From: Mucilaginibacter hurinus
GTDB lineage: Bacteria > Bacteroidota > Bacteroidia > Sphingobacteriales > Sphingobacteriaceae
DNA length: 64,000 nucleotides
Assembly: GCF_003324525.1 (NCBI RefSeq)
Contig: NZ_QGDC01000001.1
Coordinates: 1-64,000 of the forward strand
Direction: 5' to 3'
The translations under genes and the position numbers were made by a program. The notes beneath the pieces were generated by a model. That model worked only from the letters and a program-made list of their open reading frames with translations, searched no databases and was not told the origin of the DNA. Each line of letters starts with the position of its first letter. Position 1 is the stretch's first letter. Positions 15,851 to 23,701 of this stretch are shown piece after piece.

Positions 15851-15911
15851 TATGCAAAAACATATATAAAGAAATTAAAAGTCCCGGCCTTGAAAAAGAC
15901 CGGGACTTTTT
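15838..15911 (+). promoter_or_regulatory. Transcription attenuator of the pheA operon
   Basis: Segment gccgggctt (15840-15848), at the end of the leader peptide frame, can pair with aagtcccggc (15879-15888), the 5' arm of the downstream terminator, with one bulged base. If ribosomes stall at the Tyr/Phe codons this antiterminator can form and transcription continues. If they reach the stop codon, they cover the segment and the terminator forms. This is the classical trp/phe attenuation logic. The pairings are read from the sequence; the behaviour is inferred. Confidence 0.78.
15877..15911 (+). terminator. Intrinsic terminator (attenuator) before pheA
   Basis: An 11-bp perfect stem aaaagtcccgg (15877-15887) / ccgggactttt (15900-15910) ending in a T-run, only 17 bp before the pheA ATG. 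Confidence 0.88.
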
Positions 15912-15927
15912 GCTTAATAACGCTTTT

Positions 15928-16767
15928 ATGCCAAACACAAAACCAAGGGTTGCCATACAAGGAATACGCGCCTCGTTTCATGAGGAAGCGGCCTTCAGGT
16001 ATTTCGGCGAGGATATTGATACCGTGGAGTGCAATACTTTTAAAGAAACCTTTGAGGCACTTAAAAAAGGTGAAGCTGATTATGTTGTAATGGCCATTGA
16101 AAACAGCATTGCCGGCAGTTTGCTGCCAAATTACACCTTGTTGCTTAATTACAACTTCCCGGTGGTTGGCGAAGTTTACCTGCCCATACAGTTGCACCTG
16201 ATGGCTTTGCCGGGCGTAAAGTTTGAGGATGTTAAAACCGCCATGTCGCACCCGATAGCCATACGCCAATGTGTTGATTTTTTTGAAGGCTTTCCGCATA
16301 TTAAGGTAGTTGAAAGCAATGATACTGCTGCTTGTGCCAAACGTATACGTGACGAGCAGTTGACTGACACGGTAGCCATTGCCAATACCCTTGCCGCCAA
16401 AATGTACGGACTGGATATACTGGAGCGGCGTATTGAATCGAACAAGAAAAACTTTACCCGTTTTTTAATACTAACCACTCATGAAAATGCCGGCAAGGTA
16501 GAGCCCAACAAAGCTTCGCTATGTTTCCAGGTAGGTAATGAGGTTGGTGCGCTGGCCAAAGTGTTAAATATACTTGCTGAGCAAAACGTGAATATGAGCA
16601 AGATACAAAGCATGCCGGTATTGGGTAAGCGTAACGAATACAATTTTTACGTAGACGTAGAGTGGAGCGAGCAAAAGCAATACGATAACGCCATACGCCA
16701 GATATTGAAATACACACACAACTTTAACATACTTGGAGAATATAAGCGATATGAGGAAGTTGTGTAG
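15928..16767 (+). CDS. pheA: Prephenate dehydratase
   Basis: 279 residues from the ATG at 15928; a TTG at 15910 lies within the terminator and is rejected. It converts prephenate to phenylpyruvate in phenylalanine synthesis. The catalytic part (about 1-180) opens with RVAIQGIRASFHEEAA, contains VMAIENSIAGSL (about 52-63) and ends with the conserved TRF motif (NFTRFLIL, about 174-181). The C-terminal ACT domain (about 195-279) has GALAKVLNILAEQNVNMSKI; the allosteric ESRP motif of other prephenate dehydratases reads QSMP here, so phenylalanine feedback may differ. It is a stand-alone enzyme: chorismate mutase is fused to the next gene. Confidence 0.95.
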   Translation: MPNTKPRVAIQGIRASFHEEAAFRYFGEDIDTVECNTFKETFEALKKGEADYVVMAIENSIAGSLLPNYTLLLNYNFPVVGEVYLPIQLHLMALPGVKFEDVKTAMSHPIAIRQCVDFFEGFPHIKVVESNDTAACAKRIRDEQLTDTVAIANTLAAKMYGLDILERRIESNKKNFTRFLILTTHENAGKVEPNKASLCFQVGNEVGALAKVLNILAEQNVNMSKIQSMPVLGKRNEYNFYVDVEWSEQKQYDNAIRQILKYTHNFNILGEYKRYEEVV

Positions 16768-16880
16768 TCGATAGACGATAGTCCATAGACCATAGTAGGA
16801 AGTATATAATAAACAAGAATCAAAATATTAAATAAATCAAAAAACAACAACCATGGACCATCGACTATGGACCATGGACT
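16766..16880. repeat. Long palindromic repeat between pheA and the DAHP synthase gene
   Basis: Left arm 16766-16796 (agtcgatagacgatagtcca...) and right arm 16851-16880 (ccatggaccatcgactatgg...) are imperfect reverse complements built from gtccatag/ctatggac units. An AT-rich spacer separates them. The same units occur inside aroA at 18216-18300. Confidence 0.75.
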
Positions 16881-16892
16881 AAAAAAAGCACC

Positions 16893-18017
16893 ATGAAACT
16901 AGATTTAAACATACAACCCCTAAGCACCTGGATAAACACAGGTAAAGAACCACTGGTGATTGCAGGACCATGCAGCGCCGAAACAGAAGATCAACTGGTT
17001 GCCACCGCGCACCTGCTGGCAAAAACAGGTAAAGTAGCCGCCCTGCGTGCCGGTATATGGAAACCGCGTACCCGCCCGGGCGAGTTTGAAGGTATTGGCA
17101 GCATTGGCCTTGAGTGGTTAAAGCGTGCTAAGCAAGAAACCGGTTTACCAACAGCTGTTGAGGTTGCAACTGCTAAACACGTAGAAGAGGCTTTAGCGGC
17201 AGGCGTTGATATTCTTTGGGTAGGTGCACGCTCAACTGCCAACCCTTTTACCGTACAGGAAATTGCTGATGCCCTTAAGGGTACTGATGTGCCTGTGATG
17301 GTTAAAAACCCGGTTAACCCTGACCTGTCTTTATGGGTTGGCGCTTTGGAGCGTATTAACCGTGCAGGTATTACAAAACTGGCTGCTATTCACCGCGGCT
17401 TTTCATCACACGGTGCTTCCACCTTCCGTAACGAGCCGATGTGGGATTTAGCTATCAGCTTAAAAACCCATGCGCCTGACCTGCCTATTATTAACGACCC
17501 AAGCCACATTACCGGCAACCGCGACCTGATAGGCTACATATCACAAAAAGCATTTGACCTGGATATGCAGGGCGTTATGATCGAATCGCACATTGACCCA
17601 TCAGTTGCCTGGACCGATGCTAAGCAGCAGGTTACTCCTGCCGCCCTGGTTGAAATTATTGAGAACATTACCCTGCGCAAACCTGAGGTTAAAAACGCTG
17701 CAGTTAGTGATAAACTAGCTGAACTGCGCAGCAAAATTGATAAGATTGACGATTTACTTATTCAGAAAGTTGCTGAGCGCATGACTATTGCCGAGCAAAT
17801 TGGTAAACATAAAAAAGATAACAACATCACTATTTTACAGGTTAACCGCTGGGAAGAGATTTTAAAGAAAACTACCGATTACGGTAAAGCTTTAAAACTA
17901 AGCCCTGAGTTTACCGAGAAGTTTTTAGAGCTGGTACACGCCGAGTCAATCCGTCGTCAGGGCCTTATCCTTAATGAAGGACTGGATCAGCCAAAAGAAA
18001 ATTTAACGCACGCCTAA
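16893..18017 (+). CDS. Bifunctional DAHP synthase / chorismate mutase
   Basis: 374 residues. The N-terminal 265 residues are a type I-beta (KDO8P-like) DAHP synthase: LVIAGPCSAET (about 21-31), GIWKPRTRPGEFEG (about 54-67), MVKNPVNPD, AIHRGFSSHG and INDPSHITGNRD, which carry metal and PEP/E4P ligands. The C-terminal 100 residues are an AroQ-type chorismate mutase (KLAELRSKIDKIDDLLIQKV, then ERMTIAEQIGKHK, and the C-terminal helix ending AESIRRQ). It makes DAHP from PEP and erythrose 4-phosphate and also turns chorismate to prephenate, so it feeds both ends of the pathway. The fused mutase may act as the allosteric sensor. Confidence 0.95.
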   Translation: MKLDLNIQPLSTWINTGKEPLVIAGPCSAETEDQLVATAHLLAKTGKVAALRAGIWKPRTRPGEFEGIGSIGLEWLKRAKQETGLPTAVEVATAKHVEEALAAGVDILWVGARSTANPFTVQEIADALKGTDVPVMVKNPVNPDLSLWVGALERINRAGITKLAAIHRGFSSHGASTFRNEPMWDLAISLKTHAPDLPIINDPSHITGNRDLIGYISQKAFDLDMQGVMIESHIDPSVAWTDAKQQVTPAALVEIIENITLRKPEVKNAAVSDKLAELRSKIDKIDDLLIQKVAERMTIAEQIGKHKKDNNITILQVNRWEEILKKTTDYGKALKLSPEFTEKFLELVHAESIRRQGLILNEGLDQPKENLTHA

Positions 18018-18023
18018 TTGCAG

Positions 18024-19328
18024 ATGAGCAACATTATTCTGCATAAAAAGGATAAAATAGCCAAAGGCACCATCCAGCTAACCGGCTCAAAAAGCGAATG
18101 CAACCGCGCCTTAGTTATTGAGGCGCTGAGCCAGGGCCGCGTGAAGGTTAAAAACCTTTCAGACGCTGCCGATACGGTAACGCTGGCGGGGATTTTGAAA
18201 AAAGTTGTCGAGAATGGCCATAGTCCATTGACCATAGACCATAGTCAAAAATCTTCTATCCATGGTCTATCGACTATTGACTATGGACTACAGACTATTG
18301 ACATTGGTCCCGCCGGCACGGCTATGCGTTTTTTAACCGCTTATTTTGCAATACAGCCCGGCGAGGTAATACTTACAGGCAGTGCGCGGATGAAGCAAAG
18401 GCCAATTGGCTTGCTGGTTGATGCCTTACGCAAATTGGGCGCTAACATAAGCTATGTTGAAAACGAGGGCTTCCCTCCCATTAAACTTGGCGATGGCTTT
18501 GCCCAGCAAACCAATGCCGTGAATATTAAAGGCGATATCAGCAGCCAGTACATTACCGCGCTGCTATTGATTGCCGCCCGTTTACCGCAAGGCCTTGAGT
18601 TGCACATTGACGGTGAACTTACATCCCGCCCTTATGTTGAAATGACTTTGGCGATGTTAAAGCAGGCGGGTATACAGCACAATTGGAGCGGAAACGTAAT
18701 TACCATTGCCCAGCAGGAGTTTACAGACACGGCCTTGCCTGTTGAACCGGACTGGAGCGCGGCATCATACTGGTATGCCATTGCGGCACTGGCCGACGAA
18801 GCAGAACTGTTTTTACCAGGCTTAACCTCATACAGCTTACAGGGCGACAGCGTGATAACCGAGATTATGGCCAACTTTGGCATAACCTCGCAGTTTAAGG
18901 ATGGCGGCGTTTATTTAACAAAAGAGCCAAAGCCGCTTAGTAGAAAAATATTTGACATGAAAGAGTGCCCAGATCTGGCACAAACCGTTATAGTGGTATG
19001 CGCTGCGCTCGGTCACGAAGCGACGTTTACCGGGTTGGAAACCCTTAAAATAAAGGAGACCGACCGTGTAGCCGCCTTGCAAAACGAGTTGGCTAAAATG
19101 GGCGTTAAATTGGTTGAGAAAGGCCAGGTTTATAAATTGGACTGCAGCGGGAAGTTTATACCGGAACGCATATTTATTAACACTTACGAAGACCACCGGA
19201 TGGCCATGGCCTTTGCACCACTGGCCCTGCTGATGCCTGAAGTAGAGGTAGAAGAAGCTAAAGTGGTAGAAAAATCATACCCGGCATTTTGGGAAGATTT
19301 GACCAAAGTGGGTTTTATTACACAATAA
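18024..19328 (+). CDS. aroA: EPSP synthase (3-phosphoshikimate 1-carboxyvinyltransferase)
   Basis: 434 residues from the ATG at 18024, 6 bp after the preceding stop. It transfers the enolpyruvyl group of PEP to shikimate 3-phosphate. Motifs: GSKSECNRALVIEAL (about 21-35), GPAGTAMRFLTAYF (about 93-106, PEP-binding), LDCSGK/TYEDHRMAMAFAPLAL near the C-terminus, and KIKETDRVAALQNEL. Between VVENG and TIDIGPAGTAMR there is an extra stretch of about 28 residues (HSPLTIDHSQKSS...) encoded by a palindromic repeat like the one at 16766-16880. The insert keeps the frame and lies just before the PEP-binding loop. The remaining protein looks complete. Confidence 0.95.
   Translation: MSNIILHKKDKIAKGTIQLTGSKSECNRALVIEALSQGRVKVKNLSDAADTVTLAGILKKVVENGHSPLTIDHSQKSSIHGLSTIDYGLQTIDIGPAGTAMRFLTAYFAIQPGEVILTGSARMKQRPIGLLVDALRKLGANISYVENEGFPPIKLGDGFAQQTNAVNIKGDISSQYITALLLIAARLPQGLELHIDGELTSRPYVEMTLAMLKQAGIQHNWSGNVITIAQQEFTDTALPVEPDWSAASYWYAIAALADEAELFLPGLTSYSLQGDSVITEIMANFGITSQFKDGGVYLTKEPKPLSRKIFDMKECPDLAQTVIVVCAALGHEATFTGLETLKIKETDRVAALQNELAKMGVKLVEKGQVYKLDCSGKFIPERIFINTYEDHRMAMAFAPLALLMPEVEVEEAKVVEKSYPAFWEDLTKVGFITQ
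18216..18300. repeat. Palindromic repeat inserted in frame within aroA
   Basis: The left arm (ccatagtccattgaccatag region, 18219-18245) and right arm (ccatggtctatcgactattg region and on, 18260-18300) are imperfect reverse complements. They share the gtccatag/ctatggac units of the repeat at 16766-16880. The repeat adds about 28 codons without a stop. Confidence 0.78.
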
Positions 19329-19340
19329 AAATAATCAATG

Positions 19341-19439
19341 CGTCATTGCGAGGAACGAAGCAATCTTTGGATGTACATGGGCCGCTATGCAAATCAGCAA
19401 ATCCATAAACCAGAGATTGGTTGGTTCCTCGCAATGACA
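19341..19439. repeat. Palindromic MITE-like repeat, copy 2
   Basis: Starts cgtcattgcgaggaacgaag and ends ggttcctcgcaatgaca; the ends are reverse complements over about 16 bp with further imperfect pairing (caatct/agattg). It lies between aroA and aroC. The termini match the repeat at 15401-15492. An RNA hairpin from it could affect read-through into aroC. Confidence 0.82.
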
Positions 19440-19495
19440 ATTTAGAATTGAAACATTGTCTCAAATCTTATATCTAACATCTCACATCTAAAAAA

Positions 19496-20593
19496 ATGGC
19501 AGGCAATACCTTCGGGCAACTTTTCAGGATAACTACATTTGGCGAATCACATGGCGAGGCTATCGGCGTTATTGTTGATGGCTGCCCCGCGCAAGTGGAC
19601 ATTGATCTTGACTTTATACAGGCGGAGCTGGACAAACGTAAGCCGGGCCAATCAAAAATCACTACACAGCGCAAGGAAGCCGATACCGTAAAAATACTTT
19701 CGGGCACTTTTGAAGGCAAGACCACCGGTACACCAATCGCCATGATTATTCCTAACGAAGATCAGCGCAGTAAAGATTACGGCCATAACGTAGATGTGTT
19801 TCGCCCATCACACGCCGACTACACTTACTTTACAAAATATGGCATACGCGACCATCGCGGCGGCGGGCGGTCCTCTGCCCGCGAAACGGCTGCCCGTGTG
19901 GCGGCCGGCGCATTGGCAAAGCTGTTTTTGAAAACACAAGGCATTGAAATAGCCGCCCATGTGAGCAGTGTGGGTAAACTAAACGCGCCGGCCGTTACCA
20001 TTGATGATGTGGAAAGCTTTATAGCCCGGCGGGAAAGCAATATTGTGCGCTGCGCCGACGCTGCCACCGCCGAAACCATGATAGAGTTTATTGATGAGGT
20101 ACGTAAGGACGGTGACACAGTGGGCGGCAAAGTAAGCTGCTACGTAAAAAATTGCCCTGTTGGACTTGGTGAACCCGTTTTTGATAAACTGCATGCCGAC
20201 CTGGGTAAGGCTATGCTGAGCATAAACGCGGTACACGGTTTTGAATTTGGTTCCGGCTTTGCAGGCAGCGAAATGCGGGGCTCGCAGCATAACGACATTT
20301 TTATAGCTCCCTCCGCTTCAAATACTGGCGTTAAAACTGCTACAAATTTTTCGGGCGGCATTCAGGGTGGTATCAGCAACGGTATGCCTATTGAGTTTAA
20401 GGTTGCCTTTAAGCCGGTTGCTACCATTATGCATAACCAGGAAACCATTAACAGCAAAGGCGAAGCCGCCGAAATATCCGGCAAAGGCCGACATGACCCT
20501 TGCGTGGTACCACGCGCCGTACCTATTGTTGAAGCCATGGCAGCATTAGTATTGGCCGATCATGTGCTTAGGAACAGGGCGGCGAAAGTTTAA
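19496..20593 (+). CDS. aroC: Chorismate synthase
   Basis: 365 residues, FMN-dependent last step of the shikimate pathway, EPSP to chorismate. Motifs: [22 protein letters not shown] (about 10-31), [25 protein letters not shown] (about 114-138), [21 protein letters not shown] (about 246-266) and [25 protein letters not shown] near the end. It closes the pheA operon, separated from aroA by a repeat. The operon has no tyrA or shikimate kinase gene, so those are elsewhere. Confidence 0.97.
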   Translation: MAGNTFGQLFRITTFGESHGEAIGVIVDGCPAQVDIDLDFIQAELDKRKPGQSKITTQRKEADTVKILSGTFEGKTTGTPIAMIIPNEDQRSKDYGHNVDVFRPSHADYTYFTKYGIRDHRGGGRSSARETAARVAAGALAKLFLKTQGIEIAAHVSSVGKLNAPAVTIDDVESFIARRESNIVRCADAATAETMIEFIDEVRKDGDTVGGKVSCYVKNCPVGLGEPVFDKLHADLGKAMLSINAVHGFEFGSGFAGSEMRGSQHNDIFIAPSASNTGVKTATNFSGGIQGGISNGMPIEFKVAFKPVATIMHNQETINSKGEAAEISGKGRHDPCVVPRAVPIVEAMAALVLADHVLRNRAAKV

Positions 20594-20743
20594 AGTTTTA
20601 TCACGATACATCACAAACCGGTGGCACAAGCGCCAACGGGGCTCGATAACCTCCCGGCATCGTTATGGATGCTGCATGAGAGCGTAACGAGCGGATAAAT
20701 CATCTTTCTGAAAACATCATACAGGGATGCACGTTAAATTTTT
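20594..20743. other. Short intergenic region with GC-rich repeat-like sequence
   Basis: The segment around 20630-20690 (gccaacggggctcgataacc and following) is GC-rich and non-coding and looks like a decayed dispersed element. No terminator hairpin with a T-run is seen for the aromatic operon. Confidence 0.35.
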
Positions 20744-21373
20744 ATGATACGTGCTATAATACTTGATCTGGACAATACTATCTTCCCCGTTAAATCTATT
20801 GCCGACGAACTGTTTGCCGGTATTTACAACTTAATGGACAGGTACAGCGATGAAGTGGGCGGCACAAGCATCGCGCAGGCAAAAGAAGAAATGACCCGTC
20901 GCCCGTTTCAGAAGATTGCGGATGAATATGGATTTAATGAGGACCTGACACAAGAAGCCACAAGCCTGTTAAGAAACCTCACCTACAATAAACCCATACA
21001 ACCGTTTGACGACTATAAGTACGTTAAAACACTCCAGGCCGACAAGTTTTTAGTTACCATGGGCTTTACAAAAATGCAAAGCAGCAAGGTAAAGATGCTG
21101 GGCATCGGCAGTGACTTTAAACAGGTGTATATTGCCGACCCTGAAACAACTGATAAAACCAAACGGCATTTTTTTGCGGACATACTCAGTAAATACAACT
21201 ACGCCGAAAATGAAGTGCTAGTTGTAGGCGATGATCCTGAATCGGAAATAACGGAGGCAAGGGCCATTGGCATACAAACCGTATTGTATGACCCAGAACG
21301 CAAATACAAAACTACTGACGCCGACCATTTGATAGTGAATCACAGGGAATTGGCCGAGCTGATACTCCGGTAA
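20744..21373 (+). CDS. HAD superfamily hydrolase
   Basis: 209 residues. Motif I is AIILDLDNTIF (4-14) with the classical DxD nucleophile pair (D8 and D10). Motif II is FLVTMGFTKMQ (about 101-111), the Lys of motif III lies near TDKTKRHFF (about 135-143), and motif IV is VLVVGDDPESEI (about 158-169). It is a soluble phosphatase of the HAD IA type with a helical cap. Substrate unknown. It is 150 bp after aroC and could be read through from it, but the gap suggests its own unit. Confidence 0.85.
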   Translation: MIRAIILDLDNTIFPVKSIADELFAGIYNLMDRYSDEVGGTSIAQAKEEMTRRPFQKIADEYGFNEDLTQEATSLLRNLTYNKPIQPFDDYKYVKTLQADKFLVTMGFTKMQSSKVKMLGIGSDFKQVYIADPETTDKTKRHFFADILSKYNYAENEVLVVGDDPESEITEARAIGIQTVLYDPERKYKTTDADHLIVNHRELAELILR

Positions 21374-21454
21374 TCTGACCCGTTGTACTTGCCGGGCTCA
21401 AATTTCCATGTATTCAGTAATGAAATACAAGCTACAAGCGAACGGCAACGCAAT

Positions 21455-21970
21455 TTACACTGCTGTTAATATTTTAACGGTTACCAGCAATTGCCCTAAA
21501 TGGCGCATAGTATGCTCCGCCGCATGAAAATATAAGCCAATAACTGTTGACGGCACCCTGGCTCGGCCTACAAACCTCACCTCTGTCAATATCGCCTCAT
21601 CTGTTTGCTTTACTTGTGTTATGGCGTTATCTACCCCTTTTTTAAAAGCACAAACCAGTTGCTCAATAACATAGGGTTGTTCCGGCGTTATGTTTTCTGC
21701 CGACAGATATTGTAACTGCGTTTCATTAAGCATCTCGCCGCGGGCGTAGGTAAACAGCCTGTCAAGTACGCCGGTGAGGTGCAACAGGTGAAAGGCCGGC
21801 GATGCGACGCCGGCGGGCTGCTGCTGAACCAACGCCCCGGGAAAATCCGCCATTATTTCGCTCACCTCTTCGCTTGCCTGCAATAACGCATGGGCAACAG
21901 GCTGCAAAAGCGGCGGCACTCCGTCCACAGGGCCGCGCTGCCATACTTCGGGTAACTTACTTATTGCCAT
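21455..21970 (-). CDS. DinB-like four-helix bundle protein
   Basis: 171 residues with the DinB/YfiT pattern: an early His (FHLLHLTGVLDRLF, about 60-73) and a C-terminal HAAEHTMRHLGQLLVTVKIL (about 149-168) that supply the His metal triad. The family includes metal-dependent thiol transferases (for example bacillithiol or mycothiol S-transferases) and stress-induced proteins of unknown role. No partner gene is visible. It is divergent from the sugar dehydrogenase gene. Confidence 0.82.
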   Translation of the reverse strand: MAISKLPEVWQRGPVDGVPPLLQPVAHALLQASEEVSEIMADFPGALVQQQPAGVASPAFHLLHLTGVLDRLFTYARGEMLNETQLQYLSAENITPEQPYVIEQLVCAFKKGVDNAITQVKQTDEAILTEVRFVGRARVPSTVIGLYFHAAEHTMRHLGQLLVTVKILTAV

Positions 21971-22041
21971 ATGCTAATGTAATACATATTTATTTCAGCA
22001 ATTGTCAACATACTATCCTTTATTGTGTTACTAAAATAACT

Positions 22042-23610
22042 ATGACGAAAAAAATTATCTTTCTAACTTATTTAAAAATAACATTGGTAGCTACCGCCAC
22101 TGCACAAACGCTTACAGGCACGTATGGCGAAAAGTTCGCGGTGCGTATTGTAGCTGACAGGCTAAGCGATCCATGGGAAATTATTTATGGCCCTGATGGC
22201 AACTTATGGGTAACAGAAGCTAAGGGCTACCGGGTAAGTACCATTAACCCTATTACCGGCAAAAAAACCATATTGCTGGATATTAGCAGCCAACGTTTAT
22301 TTCCACGGTATGATAAATTGCCAAAGGAGGTAAGCGGTGGTAAGCCCTGGCCGCAGGCCGGGCTAATGGGTATGGCGCTGCATCCGCAGCTATTAAGCGG
22401 CAAACCTTATATATACCTGGCCTACATTTATAAATTTGCGGGTGCCGACAGTGTTGGTAACGGTGGCAGGCCAAATAAAGGCGGGTATTTTTTTACTACT
22501 AAAATAGCGCGTTACACATACGATGCCCGCAACCGCAGTTTAACAAACCCTGTAAGCATTTGCGATACCATTCCCGGAAGTAACGACCATAATGGCGGCC
22601 GATTGCTAATTGCACCCGTAAACGGCACCAACTATCTCTTTTATAGCACCGGCGATATGGGTGCCGGGCAGTTTAATAATGCAGGCAGGCAAAACCGGGC
22701 TCAACAGCTTGATGCCTACGAAGGTAAAATACTGCGCTTTAACACCCTGCCAGATAATGACCCCGGTGTATACGACAGGTGGATACCGGCCGATAATCCC
22801 TTTAATACAACAACAACACAAAGCGCCGTATGGAGCACCGGTCACCGCAATCCACAAGGGTTGGCCTACGCTAAAATTGCAGGTATCGGCAGGTTATACT
22901 CATCTGAGCATGGCCCGTTTTCTGACGACGAAATCAATTTGATTGAGAAAGGTAAAAACTACGGTCATCCGTTAATAATTGGTTATGATGAGGGTAATTA
23001 CGACGGGTTAGCCGCTGGTGTGGCAAGCGATAATTTTTTACCGGGCCTGTGGCATACCACCTACCCGTTTATCAGCAGCGAACATCGTAACGCAGCCGGT
23101 ATAGGCAGCACTTACCGCAACCCTATGTTGAGTATTGCGCCAAACAGCCATGATTTTCTAATTAAACTTTTTAAAGACATCAAAGGCGGCAAGGAAGGTG
23201 CCGACTGGCCCTCAGAAGCGCCGTCAAGTATTGAGGTGTACACCTCTGACGCCATACCCGGATGGAAAAACTCATTATTGGTGACTACTTTAAAGGGCGG
23301 TAAAATTATACGTATGCAGATGGATACAGAGGGGCAGAAAATAAAAGGCGATACCATCAATTATTTTAAAAGTAAAAACAGGTACCGTGACATGGCCATC
23401 TCCGCCGACGGCGAAAAATTATACGTAGCTGTAGACAGCACCGGCACCACCTCTGGCCCGTCAAAAGAAAACCCGCAGCAAATAAGCTACAAGGGTTGTA
23501 TTATAGAAATGCGATACCTGCCGCGACCAGCCGGGAAGCAAAAGAAAAAAGCATACATTATGCCGCCGGGCCGTGCACTAAAAACCAAACGGCAAGGGGC
23601 TGTACAATAG
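22042..23610 (+). CDS. PQQ-dependent soluble sugar dehydrogenase-like protein
   Basis: 522 residues from the ATG at 22042. The open frame extends 80 codons upstream, but that part is antisense to the DinB-like gene and lacks sense; the signal peptide (MTKKIIFLTYLKITLVATATAQ) marks the true start. The mature protein is a beta-propeller of the glucose/sorbosone dehydrogenase family: DPWEIIYGPDGNLWVTEAKGYRV (about 40-62), GLMGMALHP, SNDHNGGRLLIAP, GHRNPQGLAYA, SSEHGPFSDDEINLIEKGKNYGHP. The H-N-P-Q-G and EHGP...DE segments carry PQQ and calcium ligands in soluble glucose dehydrogenase. It is periplasmic and oxidises an aldose or related sugar; specificity unknown. Confidence 0.88.
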   Translation: MTKKIIFLTYLKITLVATATAQTLTGTYGEKFAVRIVADRLSDPWEIIYGPDGNLWVTEAKGYRVSTINPITGKKTILLDISSQRLFPRYDKLPKEVSGGKPWPQAGLMGMALHPQLLSGKPYIYLAYIYKFAGADSVGNGGRPNKGGYFFTTKIARYTYDARNRSLTNPVSICDTIPGSNDHNGGRLLIAPVNGTNYLFYSTGDMGAGQFNNAGRQNRAQQLDAYEGKILRFNTLPDNDPGVYDRWIPADNPFNTTTTQSAVWSTGHRNPQGLAYAKIAGIGRLYSSEHGPFSDDEINLIEKGKNYGHPLIIGYDEGNYDGLAAGVASDNFLPGLWHTTYPFISSEHRNAAGIGSTYRNPMLSIAPNSHDFLIKLFKDIKGGKEGADWPSEAPSSIEVYTSDAIPGWKNSLLVTTLKGGKIIRMQMDTEGQKIKGDTINYFKSKNRYRDMAISADGEKLYVAVDSTGTTSGPSKENPQQISYKGCIIEMRYLPRPAGKQKKKAYIMPPGRALKTKRQGAVQ

Positions 23611-23701
23611 CTACACCTAAGCTGTAAGAGGTTGCCACAAACATTGGTATAGCTATTGCTATACGTGGTGCAACATATTTTCTGATCGATATTTAAAGTA
23701 T

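Noticed and set aside
21802..22041. 80-codon N-terminal extension of the sugar dehydrogenase
   Set aside because: It is antisense to the DinB-like gene, Arg/Pro-rich and hides the signal peptide that begins at 22042.
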